DNA of 7,734 nucleotides from Acidobacteriota bacterium (GTDB lineage Bacteria; Acidobacteriota; Terriglobia; Terriglobales; Acidobacteriaceae). The stretch spans positions 1 through 7,734 of the forward strand of contig JAJZJJ010000118.1 of NCBI GenBank assembly GCA_021810175.1. The letters run 5' to 3'. A program made the translations under genes and the position numbers. Under the pieces are notes generated by a model that saw only the letters and a list, made by a program, of their open reading frames with translations, made no database searches and was not told the DNA's origin. Shown here piece after piece: positions 1 through 6,742 of the stretch (its first letter is position 1; each line of letters begins with the position of its first letter).

Positions 1-2814
1 ATCCTGCGCCGCCTTCATCAGCGGCAGAAACGCGTATATCGACTGCTTTCCTTCGGGCAACGAAAAGCTCCTATCCGCCAGGCCGGGCACATCTACAGTC
101 AGTGAATCTCCGCTTTCTCCTGAAGGCCTCAGCACGCGCACCAGCAAGCCCGTGTTGTAACCCTCAATGTCGCTCGGCTGCCCATACGGCTTGTGATATC
201 GCGGAACATCACGCGTCATCAGCCCTTCCCCAGCCTTCCGCAGCCGTACGCTCGCGCTCACATACGCATCGCTCAGCGCAAACGCCGCTGCCCGAGCCGG
301 CTCGTTCCTGTACTCCTCAAGTTCCAATGCGACCTGCGCCTGCTTACCTTCGGCTGACGTCAACGAGGTTTGAATCTGTTGCTGACTGGCAGGACCAAAT
401 TCCTGCTCAGCCTTACTCAACAGCGTTCGCAGCTTGAAACGCAACGCAATCAACTCGTACTTCCACTCCGCGCGCACCTCGCCGGCTCCCGCCAGCGCCC
501 GCTGCACATCGGCAATTCTGTTCAATATCTGAGGAATCAGCGCTTGAACGCGCTGCGAGCCGCGGAACGCCACACCAACCACCACCTGTTTCCGAATGGA
601 TTCCGCCGGCAACCGCACGTCCGTCGTCGCTGTCACCGGATCGTACTCATACCCCGGCACCGCCGTCGCTGACTCTGGCACCAGCCCGCCGTCCACCGTC
701 ACGCTCACCGGATGCGAGGTCACCGGCAGTTGCACCACGATCCGCCGCGCTGGTAGTTGTCCTGCATAGCTGCCCGTGGTCGGGCCAACCATGACCCGCA
801 CACCTTGAGCGCCCAGGTTCTCGTAGCGCAGCGGCGTCAGCGCGTAGGCTCCGTGCAAATACGCGGGCGATCTCCCGTCATCCTCATACATCGCGAATTT
901 CCCGTTTGGCCCCGGATACACACGCACCACCAGCGGATTCGCGGGCTTCGCCGCCATTCGCATCTTCACCCTCTGCAAGGGCAGCGGCACACCGCCGCGC
1001 GCAAACACCGGAATCTCCCCGGCCGTCGCCAGCTCCGTATGATTCCCCGGCTCATTCACTCGCTCGCTCGTCAGCAGATTCCACCACGTCCCGTCTGGAA
1101 ACCACATGTCCGTCGCGCCCAGCCACGTCTTTCCCATGCCTCGCGTAACAATCGGCGCCGCCAGCACATCCGGACCAAACTCGTATTCTTCCGGATGCGA
1201 GTACGCTTGCTCCTCCTTCGGATAATCCAGATACAGCGGCCGAGCGAGCGGCAGCGACGTCTTCCACGTCAGATAGGCTGATGTGTATATATAGGGAAAT
1301 AACTTCGCCCGTAAGTCATACGCCTGTCGCGTTGCTGTTACCGCCTGCTCTCCGTAGGCCCACGGAATCCGGTAGTTCCCAAAATGATTCGTGCCATGCG
1401 TCCGGAACACCGGGCTCAGCACCCCAAACTGTACCCACCGCGTAAACAGCTCCGAGCTGGGAACCTTCAGCCGGAAGCCGCTCACATCGTTCGACCAGTA
1501 ATCCGCTCCCACGTTGCCACCCGTCGCGGTAAACGGAATCTCGAACCGTAGCACTCTCCACAGCGCAGACGTGTCTCCTGAAAATGAAACCGGATAGCGC
1601 TGATCGCCCCATCCGCCCCAGCGGCTGAATGACGCACCGCGCCGTCCAGTCCCCGGCCGCTCGACATCCCAGAAGTCCATCGCATTGTCCCACGCCAGAT
1701 GATTCCCGTCATCGTCCAGCCACCAGAAGTCCACTCCCTGCTTCTCCAGCGGGTCCATCAGCAGCTTGTAGTAGTTCTGCATGAACTTCTCGTTCGTGTC
1801 TTCAAACGGAATCACTTCCTTCTTCGCCGGATCGATCCCCATGGCCCGGCAAAATTCCCCGTACTGGCTGTACCACGGCCCCACGCCGCCCTGCGGATGC
1901 CAGTTCAGCGTCACATGCAGACCATGCGCATGCACCCACTTGAGCAGCGCCGTCGGATCAGGAATCAGCTTCTTGTTCCAGTCCATCGATCCCCAGTGCG
2001 GCGTCGTGTGCCAGCCCATGTCCATCACCAACACGTCCAGCGGAAACCTGTGCGCGTCATAGTCCAGCACCAGTTGTTGAAACTCGTTCTGCGTGTAGCT
2101 GTAATACCTTGACCGCCACGACCCAAGCATGAAGCGCGGCGGTATCGGAACCCGCCCGCTGATCGTCGTCAAATCCGCCAGCGCCGTGTGATATCCACCC
2201 ACCCCATATCCGAAGAAATACCAGTCGTCGATCTCATCCTTCGGTCGCGCTTGCAGCCACGGATGCGCCCCATTACTCACCAGAAACGTATCGTCCCGAT
2301 ACAAAAACCAGCCGTCCCGCGACACTACTCCATCCGGCAGCGGCTCCGCACCGCTGCAGCCATCCAGCTTGGTCAAGGTGCCGCCCAGGTTGCCCATTTG
2401 TTTCTCACCGGGATTCCACGTCCGCCACGTCCCGTTGTCAAAGACAAACGCGACCGACAAATTCTCCGCGTTGAAGCCATCCGTCCCGCCCTTCCACGTC
2501 AGCTTCATACGCGAGGTCGTGATGCTCAGAACCCCATCCCCCCGAGAAACTTTGTACTCGGGCGGCGTCACATTGCGCTCCCACGCGAAGTACGACCGCC
2601 GGTGGATGAACTTCCCATCGCGGCTGTATTCCATCCGGATCAGCGTCGGCGTTATCACCGTAAATCGCGCATGGCCATCCACCACAACACCGCTGCGCCC
2701 GCTCGTCGCCGCCGCGGTCGCAACCGGACCCATGCACGTACCGCCTGCAAGCATCAGCGCAACAACCAATGCCCGCTTCCACAGGAATCGTGAACCATTT
2801 GCCAACCAATCCAT
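1..2814 (-). CDS. Exported glycoside hydrolase family 31 protein (alpha-glucosidase/alpha-xylosidase-like), 3' end outside window
   Basis: The frame is open for 938 codons to the window edge, so the C-terminus is missing. Residues 1-36 look like a Sec signal peptide: basic W12-K13-R14, a hydrophobic stretch at 15-25, then an Ala-rich region with likely cleavage near ATAAA/TSG. An N-terminal beta-sandwich follows (VVVDGHARFTV from residue 43, then TLIRMEYS), of the kind found in GH31 proteins with a DUF4968-like domain. The catalytic barrel starts near 225 (PPRFMLGSW). It includes VLVMDMGWH (261-269), FWWLDDDG (363-370) with D367 as likely nucleophile, FSGDT (411-415) with D414 as likely acid/base, YWSNDVSGF (439-447) and FRTHG ending at 474. 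A DUF5110-like beta domain covers roughly 600-750 (VFARGG, YEDDG). From about 753 to 870 the chain is charged and probably helical, followed by a possible beta segment; this part is unusual for GH31. Family membership is firm. Substrate cannot be assigned, so alpha-glucosidase, alpha-xylosidase or transglycosylase activity are all possible. It is transcribed divergently from the malic enzyme gene. Confidence 0.93.
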   Translation of the reverse strand, partial: MDWLANGSRFLWKRALVVALMLAGGTCMGPVATAAATSGRSGVVVDGHARFTVITPTLIRMEYSRDGKFIHRRSYFAWERNVTPPEYKVSRGDGVLSITTSRMKLTWKGGTDGFNAENLSVAFVFDNGTWRTWNPGEKQMGNLGGTLTKLDGCSGAEPLPDGVVSRDGWFLYRDDTFLVSNGAHPWLQARPKDEIDDWYFFGYGVGGYHTALADLTTISGRVPIPPRFMLGSWRSRYYSYTQNEFQQLVLDYDAHRFPLDVLVMDMGWHTTPHWGSMDWNKKLIPDPTALLKWVHAHGLHVTLNWHPQGGVGPWYSQYGEFCRAMGIDPAKKEVIPFEDTNEKFMQNYYKLLMDPLEKQGVDFWWLDDDGNHLAWDNAMDFWDVERPGTGRRGASFSRWGGWGDQRYPVSFSGDTSALWRVLRFEIPFTATGGNVGADYWSNDVSGFRLKVPSSELFTRWVQFGVLSPVFRTHGTNHFGNYRIPWAYGEQAVTATRQAYDLRAKLFPYIYTSAYLTWKTSLPLARPLYLDYPKEEQAYSHPEEYEFGPDVLAAPIVTRGMGKTWLGATDMWFPDGTWWNLLTSERVNEPGNHTELATAGEIPVFARGGVPLPLQRVKMRMAAKPANPLVVRVYPGPNGKFAMYEDDGRSPAYLHGAYALTPLRYENLGAQGVRVMVGPTTGSYAGQLPARRIVVQLPVTSHPVSVTVDGGLVPESATAVPGYEYDPVTATTDVRLPAESIRKQVVVGVAFRGSQRVQALIPQILNRIADVQRALAGAGEVRAEWKYELIALRFKLRTLLSKAEQEFGPASQQQIQTSLTSAEGKQAQVALELEEYRNEPARAAAFALSDAYVSASVRLRKAGEGLMTRDVPRYHKPYGQPSDIEGYNTGLLVRVLRPSGESGDSLTVDVPGLADRSFSLPEGKQSIYAFLPLMKAAQD

Positions 2815-2820
2815 CAGCAT

Positions 2821-2827
2821 CCTCTCC
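2821..2827 (-). promoter_or_regulatory. Ribosome-binding site deciding the GH31 start
   Basis: On the minus strand GGAGAGG lies 6 nt before the ATG at 2814. In-frame ATGs also occur at 2820 and 2829, and an in-frame GTG lies a few codons further up. The motif is too close to the ATG at 2820 and overlaps the codons after the ATG at 2829, so 2814 is preferred. The choice changes the signal peptide n-region by only 2-5 residues. Confidence 0.6.
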
Positions 2828-3074
2828 ATTCGCAACTCTTTCACGGCCGTCTCGTACTGTGCGTTCACATCCGCACCTGTCTCACTCGGCACTCGTCAAT
2901 TTTCAGTGATCACAACCACCCATTTCAGGGTGCGGCCACAGACTCAACCATGTGGTTCGAATTGTCAAAAATCTAACTCCTGGCGACTCGCCTTTGCTTC
3001 ACCTCCAACAGCATCCATCTCTCATCCACTTGATCTTCCCTCGGGAATCTGATTCGCTGTTGAGTTCTGGCCTG

Positions 3075-3080
3075 AAAGGA
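3075..3080 (+). promoter_or_regulatory. Ribosome-binding site deciding the malic enzyme start
   Basis: AAAGGA lies 9 nt before the ATG at 3090. The same frame stays open upstream to an ATG at 2952, adding 46 codons that resemble no malic enzyme N-terminus. Starting at 3090 gives 564 residues, almost the length of E. coli MaeA (565), so 3090 is preferred. Confidence 0.7.
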
Positions 3081-3089
3081 AATCCACCG

Positions 3090-4784
3090 ATGAGCACGCC
3101 ATCCCTCCCATCTCGCCTTCCCCGCAAAGTCTCTCTCACCGGCTTCAACCTCATCAATTCGCCGCGCCTCAACAAAGGCACCGCATTCACTGACCACGAA
3201 CGCGACATTTTCTTCCTTCACGGCATGCTTCCGCCTCATGTCGGCACGCTGGAAGAGCAGGTCGGCCGACGAACTTACGCGCTCGACACCCAGTCCACTC
3301 CATTTCACAAGTACGCTTTTCTCCGCGACCTCCAGGACCTCAACGAAACTCTCTTCTACGCGCTCCTGCTCAGCGATCTTGAAAAGATGCTGCCACTCGT
3401 CTACACCCCCACCGTCGGCGAAGGCTGCCAGCGCTTCAGCGAAATCTTCCGCAAGCCGCGCGGCCTCTTCCTCAGTTATGCCAACAAAAGCCGCATCGAG
3501 CAGATCCTCAGCCATCCCCGTTACGACGACGTCCGCTGCATTGTCGTCAGCGACGGCGAACGCATCCTTGGCCTCGGCGATCAGGGTGCTGGCGGCATGG
3601 GCATCCCCATCGGCAAAATGGCACTCTACACCGCTCTCGGCGGCATCCATCCCGAGCACTGCCTCCCCATCTTCCTCGACGTCGGCACGGACAATCAGGA
3701 CCGCCTTGACAGTCCCATCTACATCGGCTGGCGCCATCGCCGCATCCGCGGCCAGGAATACGACGACTTCATCGACACCTTCGTCCAGACCGTCAAAGCG
3801 CGCTGGCAACACGTCCTCTTGCAGTGGGAAGACTTCGCCGGAGCCAACGCGGCGCGTCTTCTAGCCCGCTACCGCAACCAGCTCTGCACCTTCAACGATG
3901 ACATTCAGGGCACAGCCGCCATCGCTGCCGCCACACTCATCTCCGCCATTAATGTCACGGGCACCCCGCTGGAAGACCAGACCATCACCGTCTTCGGCTT
4001 CGGTAGCGCAGGACTCGGCATCGCCAATCTGCTCGCGCAGTTCATGGAGGACACCGGCCTCTCAGCGGAAGAGGCCCACGCCCGTTTCTACGCCCTCGAC
4101 ATCGACGGCCTCATCGTCGACGACCGGCCCAACCTCGACCCCGCCGTGCGCGCCTTCGCGCGCCCTGCACAGCAAATTCAGTCCTGGCGCCACTCCGGCG
4201 ACGCCGTCACGCTCCACGATGTTGTCCGCCACGCTAAACCCACCGTCCTCATCGGCGTCTCCGGCCAGGCTGGCGCATTTACGCAGGAAGTCATTCACGA
4301 AATGACCGCCCACGTCGACCACCCCATCATCTTCCCGCTCTCCAATCCCACCTCCCGCAGCGAGGCCACCCCCCACGACCTCATCCACTGGACCGAGGGT
4401 CGCGCCCTCATCGGCGCCGGCAGCCCCTTCGAGCCCGTCCACTACGCCGGCCAAACCATCCGCATCGCGCAAACAAATAATTCCTACATCTTCCCCGGAC
4501 TCGCCCTCGGCATCATTGCCTCTCGGGCACGTTACGTGACGGATTCCATGATCAAAGCCGCCGCCACGGAACTCATTCGGCATCTCCCCACTCAGCGCGA
4601 CCCGCACGCATGCCTCCTGCCGCCCATCTCAGAAGCACGCGCCCTCAGCCGCCACATCGCCGCAGCCGTCGGAAAACAGGCACTCCGTGAAGGCATGGCG
4701 CAAATCCCCGATGATGCATCGCTCATCGCCGAAATCGACGCCAACTTCTGGGAACCCGCCTACGAACCCTACGAACGCGCATAG
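3090..4784 (+). CDS. maeA: NAD-type malic enzyme (malate dehydrogenase, oxaloacetate-decarboxylating), MaeA/SfcA family
   Basis: The 564-residue cytoplasmic enzyme is expected to convert L-malate to pyruvate and CO2 while reducing NAD+. All family landmarks are present: SPRLNKGTAFT near the N-terminus; VYTPTVG with catalytic Tyr105; GERILGLGDQGAGGMG (about 156-171) with malate-binding Arg158 and catalytic Lys176 in IPIGKM; metal ligands E247-D248 (QWEDF) and D271 in FNDDIQGTAA (268-277); a Rossmann motif FGFGSAGLG from 302; SNPTSR from 418; and the QTNNSYIFPG signature from 461. The length and absence of a C-terminal phosphotransacetylase domain place it with MaeA rather than the longer MaeB. 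NAD preference is inferred from family and from the acidic ALDIDGL segment after the second beta strand; NADP use is not excluded. It diverges from the GH31 gene and lies 112 bp before the trehalase gene in the same direction. No frameshift or missing key residue is seen. Confidence 0.96.
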   Translation: MSTPSLPSRLPRKVSLTGFNLINSPRLNKGTAFTDHERDIFFLHGMLPPHVGTLEEQVGRRTYALDTQSTPFHKYAFLRDLQDLNETLFYALLLSDLEKMLPLVYTPTVGEGCQRFSEIFRKPRGLFLSYANKSRIEQILSHPRYDDVRCIVVSDGERILGLGDQGAGGMGIPIGKMALYTALGGIHPEHCLPIFLDVGTDNQDRLDSPIYIGWRHRRIRGQEYDDFIDTFVQTVKARWQHVLLQWEDFAGANAARLLARYRNQLCTFNDDIQGTAAIAAATLISAINVTGTPLEDQTITVFGFGSAGLGIANLLAQFMEDTGLSAEEAHARFYALDIDGLIVDDRPNLDPAVRAFARPAQQIQSWRHSGDAVTLHDVVRHAKPTVLIGVSGQAGAFTQEVIHEMTAHVDHPIIFPLSNPTSRSEATPHDLIHWTEGRALIGAGSPFEPVHYAGQTIRIAQTNNSYIFPGLALGIIASRARYVTDSMIKAAATELIRHLPTQRDPHACLLPPISEARALSRHIAAAVGKQALREGMAQIPDDASLIAEIDANFWEPAYEPYERA

Positions 4785-4845
4785 TGCTCCCTTATTCGCG
4801 CTTTCCCATCCCACTCCCCGCCCTGTATCCTGAACCCTCTCTTTC

Positions 4846-4869
4846 CGGAGCGCCTCCTCGCGCGCTCCG
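4846..4869 (+). other. Stem-loop between malic enzyme and trehalase genes
   Basis: CGGAGCGC (4846-4853) pairs perfectly with GCGCTCCG (4862-4869) across an 8-nt loop. No T-run follows, so it is not a classical intrinsic terminator. It sits 62 bp after the malic enzyme stop and 27 bp before the trehalase start. It could be a weak terminator or attenuator, an mRNA-stabilising hairpin, or a by-product of high GC. The rest of this 112-bp gap shows no clear promoter. Confidence 0.4.
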
Positions 4870-4896
4870 CCATCATCCAAGCCTCACAGGGATTCG

Positions 4897-6594
4897 ATGA
4901 CCGTTTGCCTCCGCACATTTCGCCTCCGAACCGTTGCTCTCGCACTCACGATTTCCCTCACTTCTTCCCTCGCCCTCGCCCAATCCGCGCCGCAAGACAA
5001 ACCGCCCACGCCGCCGCAGCCCATCAACACCTACATCCGCAACACCTGGAACACCCTCACCCGCTCCATGAGCGACTGCAACTCCATCGCAGACCCCAAG
5101 CTTCACTCGATCCCCGTTCTTTACCTGCCGCATGATCTCCCCATGCCCGCTGACGTTGCCGCCATGCAGCACCGCTGTCACGTGCGCGTCCTGCGCCTGC
5201 CCGTCACCATCACCCACTTCGGACAAATCAACCCCGCGCAGATCAAGCCGCCCGGACTGCTCTATCTCCCCCACCCCTACGTCGTCCCCGGCGGCCGCTT
5301 CAACGAAATGTACGGCTGGGACAGCTTCTTCATCATCAAAGGACTCCTCGACGATCACCGCGTCGCCCTCGCCCGCGGCATCGTCGACAATTTTTTCTTT
5401 GAAATTCAGCATTACGGCGGAATTCTCAACGCCAATCGCACCTACTACTTCACCCGTTCTCAGCCGCCGTTCCTCTCATCCATGATTCGCGCCGTCTACA
5501 AAGCCGAAGTCGCTTCCGGCCACCGGAAGCAGGCCCTCGCATGGCTCGCCCGCGCCTACATCTACGCCCAGCGCGACCACTCCGTCTGGCTCCTGCCCGT
5601 GCATCGCGCTGGAAACACTGGCCTCGCCCGCTACTTCGATCTCGGCAACGGTCCCGTCCCCGAAATGGCCGACGACAGCGCCTACTACCCCGACGTCATC
5701 CGCTGGCTCCTCGCCCATCCCCACGACGATCCTGGCTATCTCGTCCACGCTGGCCGCCATCCCAGCCCGGCCGAGCGCGCCCGCATCGCCACCCTCAGTT
5801 GCAACCCCGCCCACTCCATCGTCTGCGCCCACGCGCACGTTCGCGGATACTGGCTCACCCGCTCCTTCTACAAAGGCGATCGCGCCATGCGCGAATCCGG
5901 CTTCGACACCACCTTCCGATTCGGCCCCTTCGGTGGATCCACCCAGCATTTCGCGCCCGTCGGCCTCAACGCCCTGCTATACAAATACGAAATCGATCTC
6001 GCCTGGATGGCCCGGACCCTCCACCATCCGGCCCAGGCCGCACAATGGCAACGCGAGGCCCTCGCCCGCCGCGCTGCCATCAACCGTTACCTCTGGAACC
6101 CCCGGCAGAAAATATATTTCGACTACAACTTCCTCACCCATCGTCAGTCGAATTACCTCTTCCTCACTGCCTTTTACCCGCTCTGGACCCGTGCCGCCGA
6201 CCGCGCCCAGCAACAGGGCGTGCTCTCGCATATCTCCGACTTCGACTACCCCGGAGGCCTCGCCGTCAGCGCCAACGACTCCGGCGTCCAGTGGGACCTT
6301 CCCTACGGATGGGCCCCCACTACCTGGATCGCCGTCCAGGGCATGCTCGCCGCCGGAGACCGCACCGATGCCGCCCGCATCGCCAACCAGTTCAACACCA
6401 CCGTCCGTCGCATCTATCAGCAAACCGGCAACATCTTCGAGAAATACGACGTCGTCAACGCCACAAAGCATTTCAAAGTCACCGCCGGATACCGCCAGAA
6501 TGTCATCGGCTTCGGCTGGACCAACGCCGTTTATCTCGAATTCCAGCCACTCGCACAAGAACCCTCCGCCAAATCCACCAGTAACCAACATTAG
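4897..6594 (+). CDS. treA: Exported trehalase, glycoside hydrolase family 37
   Basis: The 565-residue protein is expected to hydrolyse alpha,alpha-trehalose to two glucose molecules in the periplasm or outside the cell. The N-terminus is a clear Sec signal peptide: basic RTFRLR (6-11), a hydrophobic core to about residue 27, and an ALA/QS cleavage site. Both trehalase signatures are present: PGGRFNEMYGWDSF (131-144) and QWDLPYGWAP. The substrate-binding block NANRTYYFTRSQPP (178-191) is intact. By comparison with E. coli Tre37A (D312 and E496), the acid is D337 in RESGFD and the base is E515 in FEKYDV; GFGWTN follows. Two features differ from the classical enzymes. The Gly-rich GGGGEY loop before GFGWTN is replaced by residues including VTAGYRQN, and the usual GWD at the acid is GFD. 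An apparently extra stretch before D337 holds a cysteine pair (C302, C310) that could form a disulfide. The start is supported by AGGGA at 4888-4892 and by the signal peptide. Fold and catalytic pair are firm; exact substrate is less so. Confidence 0.92.
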   Translation: MTVCLRTFRLRTVALALTISLTSSLALAQSAPQDKPPTPPQPINTYIRNTWNTLTRSMSDCNSIADPKLHSIPVLYLPHDLPMPADVAAMQHRCHVRVLRLPVTITHFGQINPAQIKPPGLLYLPHPYVVPGGRFNEMYGWDSFFIIKGLLDDHRVALARGIVDNFFFEIQHYGGILNANRTYYFTRSQPPFLSSMIRAVYKAEVASGHRKQALAWLARAYIYAQRDHSVWLLPVHRAGNTGLARYFDLGNGPVPEMADDSAYYPDVIRWLLAHPHDDPGYLVHAGRHPSPAERARIATLSCNPAHSIVCAHAHVRGYWLTRSFYKGDRAMRESGFDTTFRFGPFGGSTQHFAPVGLNALLYKYEIDLAWMARTLHHPAQAAQWQREALARRAAINRYLWNPRQKIYFDYNFLTHRQSNYLFLTAFYPLWTRAADRAQQQGVLSHISDFDYPGGLAVSANDSGVQWDLPYGWAPTTWIAVQGMLAAGDRTDAARIANQFNTTVRRIYQQTGNIFEKYDVVNATKHFKVTAGYRQNVIGFGWTNAVYLEFQPLAQEPSAKSTSNQH

Positions 6595-6616
6595 GGCCTT
6601 CCATGAGAAGGCCCTA
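6592..6616 (+). terminator. Hairpin at the trehalase stop codon, terminator-like without a T-run
   Basis: TAGGGCCTTC (6592-6601) and GAAGGCCCTA (6607-6616) form a perfect 10-bp stem with a 5-nt loop. The first three bases are the trehalase stop codon. The following bases are GTCTCCG, with no T-tract, so termination by the classical intrinsic mechanism is doubtful. Protection of the mRNA 3' end is an alternative. Confidence 0.5.
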
Positions 6617-6631
6617 GTCTCCGCACCGCGC

Positions 6632-6653
6632 GCAACGGCATCTCTGCCGTTGC
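6632..6653 (+). terminator. Second hairpin downstream of trehalase, terminator-like without a T-run
   Basis: GCAACGGCA (6632-6640) pairs perfectly with TGCCGTTGC (6645-6653) across a TCTC tetraloop, giving 9 bp. It starts 15 nt after the first hairpin and also lacks a T-run. Both hairpins are closely followed by GTCTC. The 3' arm overlaps the proposed -35 box of the comF promoter. Confidence 0.45.
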
Positions 6654-6678
6654 AGTCTCGAGGCATTGCTCGTATACT
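6650..6678 (+). promoter_or_regulatory. Candidate sigma70-type promoter for comF
   Basis: A -10 box TATACT (6673-6678, five of six consensus bases) lies exactly 17 bp after TTGCAG (6650-6655, a weak -35 with TTG conserved). Transcription would start near 6685, leaving a leader of roughly 58 nt to the GTG at 6743. The -35 overlaps the second hairpin. Confidence 0.45.
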
Positions 6679-6742
6679 TTTGGCCATACGGGAGCCGGGC
6701 GCTCTCAGTCCGGCTTGCCGCGAGGGGTGAGCCTTCCGCAGC

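Larger units (their letters stand above)
2815..3089. promoter_or_regulatory. Divergent intergenic region between GH31 and malic enzyme genes
   Basis: This 275-bp gap must carry control signals for both divergent genes. I see a TTGACG (minus strand, 2899-2894) and a TTGTCA (plus strand, 2962-2967), each close to a sigma70 -35 box. Neither has a convincing -10 box at normal spacing. A perfect 8-bp palindrome, GTGATCAC, lies at 2906-2913 and could be part of an operator, though 8-bp palindromes arise by chance. No small gene with a supported start is visible. The malic enzyme frame is open upstream to an ATG at 2952, but that start is disfavoured by family length. Confidence 0.5.

Noticed and set aside
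1282..1302. AT-rich TATATATA stretch resembling a -10 element
   Set aside because: It is inside the GH31 reading frame and encodes the FPYIYTSAY segment near the barrel end, so codon content explains it.
102..2793. Several plus-strand open frames (102-437, 370-672, 757-1281, 1699-2112, 2188-2793)
   Set aside because: They lie antisense to the GH31 gene, are rich in Arg, His, Pro and Gln, and match no family. The minus strand carries one continuous frame with GH31 motifs throughout.
2973..3812. A 279-codon minus-strand open frame opposite the malic enzyme gene
   Set aside because: It is Ala-, Glu- and Val-rich, as expected for the antisense of a GC-rich gene, and the plus strand has every malic enzyme motif. 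There is no sign of independent coding.
5541..6584. A 347-codon plus-strand open frame rich in Arg and Pro inside the trehalase gene
   Set aside because: It is the shifted frame of a C-rich coding sequence, has low complexity, and the trehalase frame shows full GH37 motifs.
6693..6715. AGCCGG/CCGGCT 6-bp hairpin in the comF leader, considered as part of a riboswitch or small RNA
   Set aside because: The stem is short with an 11-nt loop, no known riboswitch core is recognisable, and such stems are common at this GC content.
5933..6730. Open frames across the trehalase end (plus 5933-6730, minus 5977-6687)
   Set aside because: Both are Ser/Thr/Pro or Gly/Val-rich shadows that run through the hairpins and promoter region without a ribosome-binding site.
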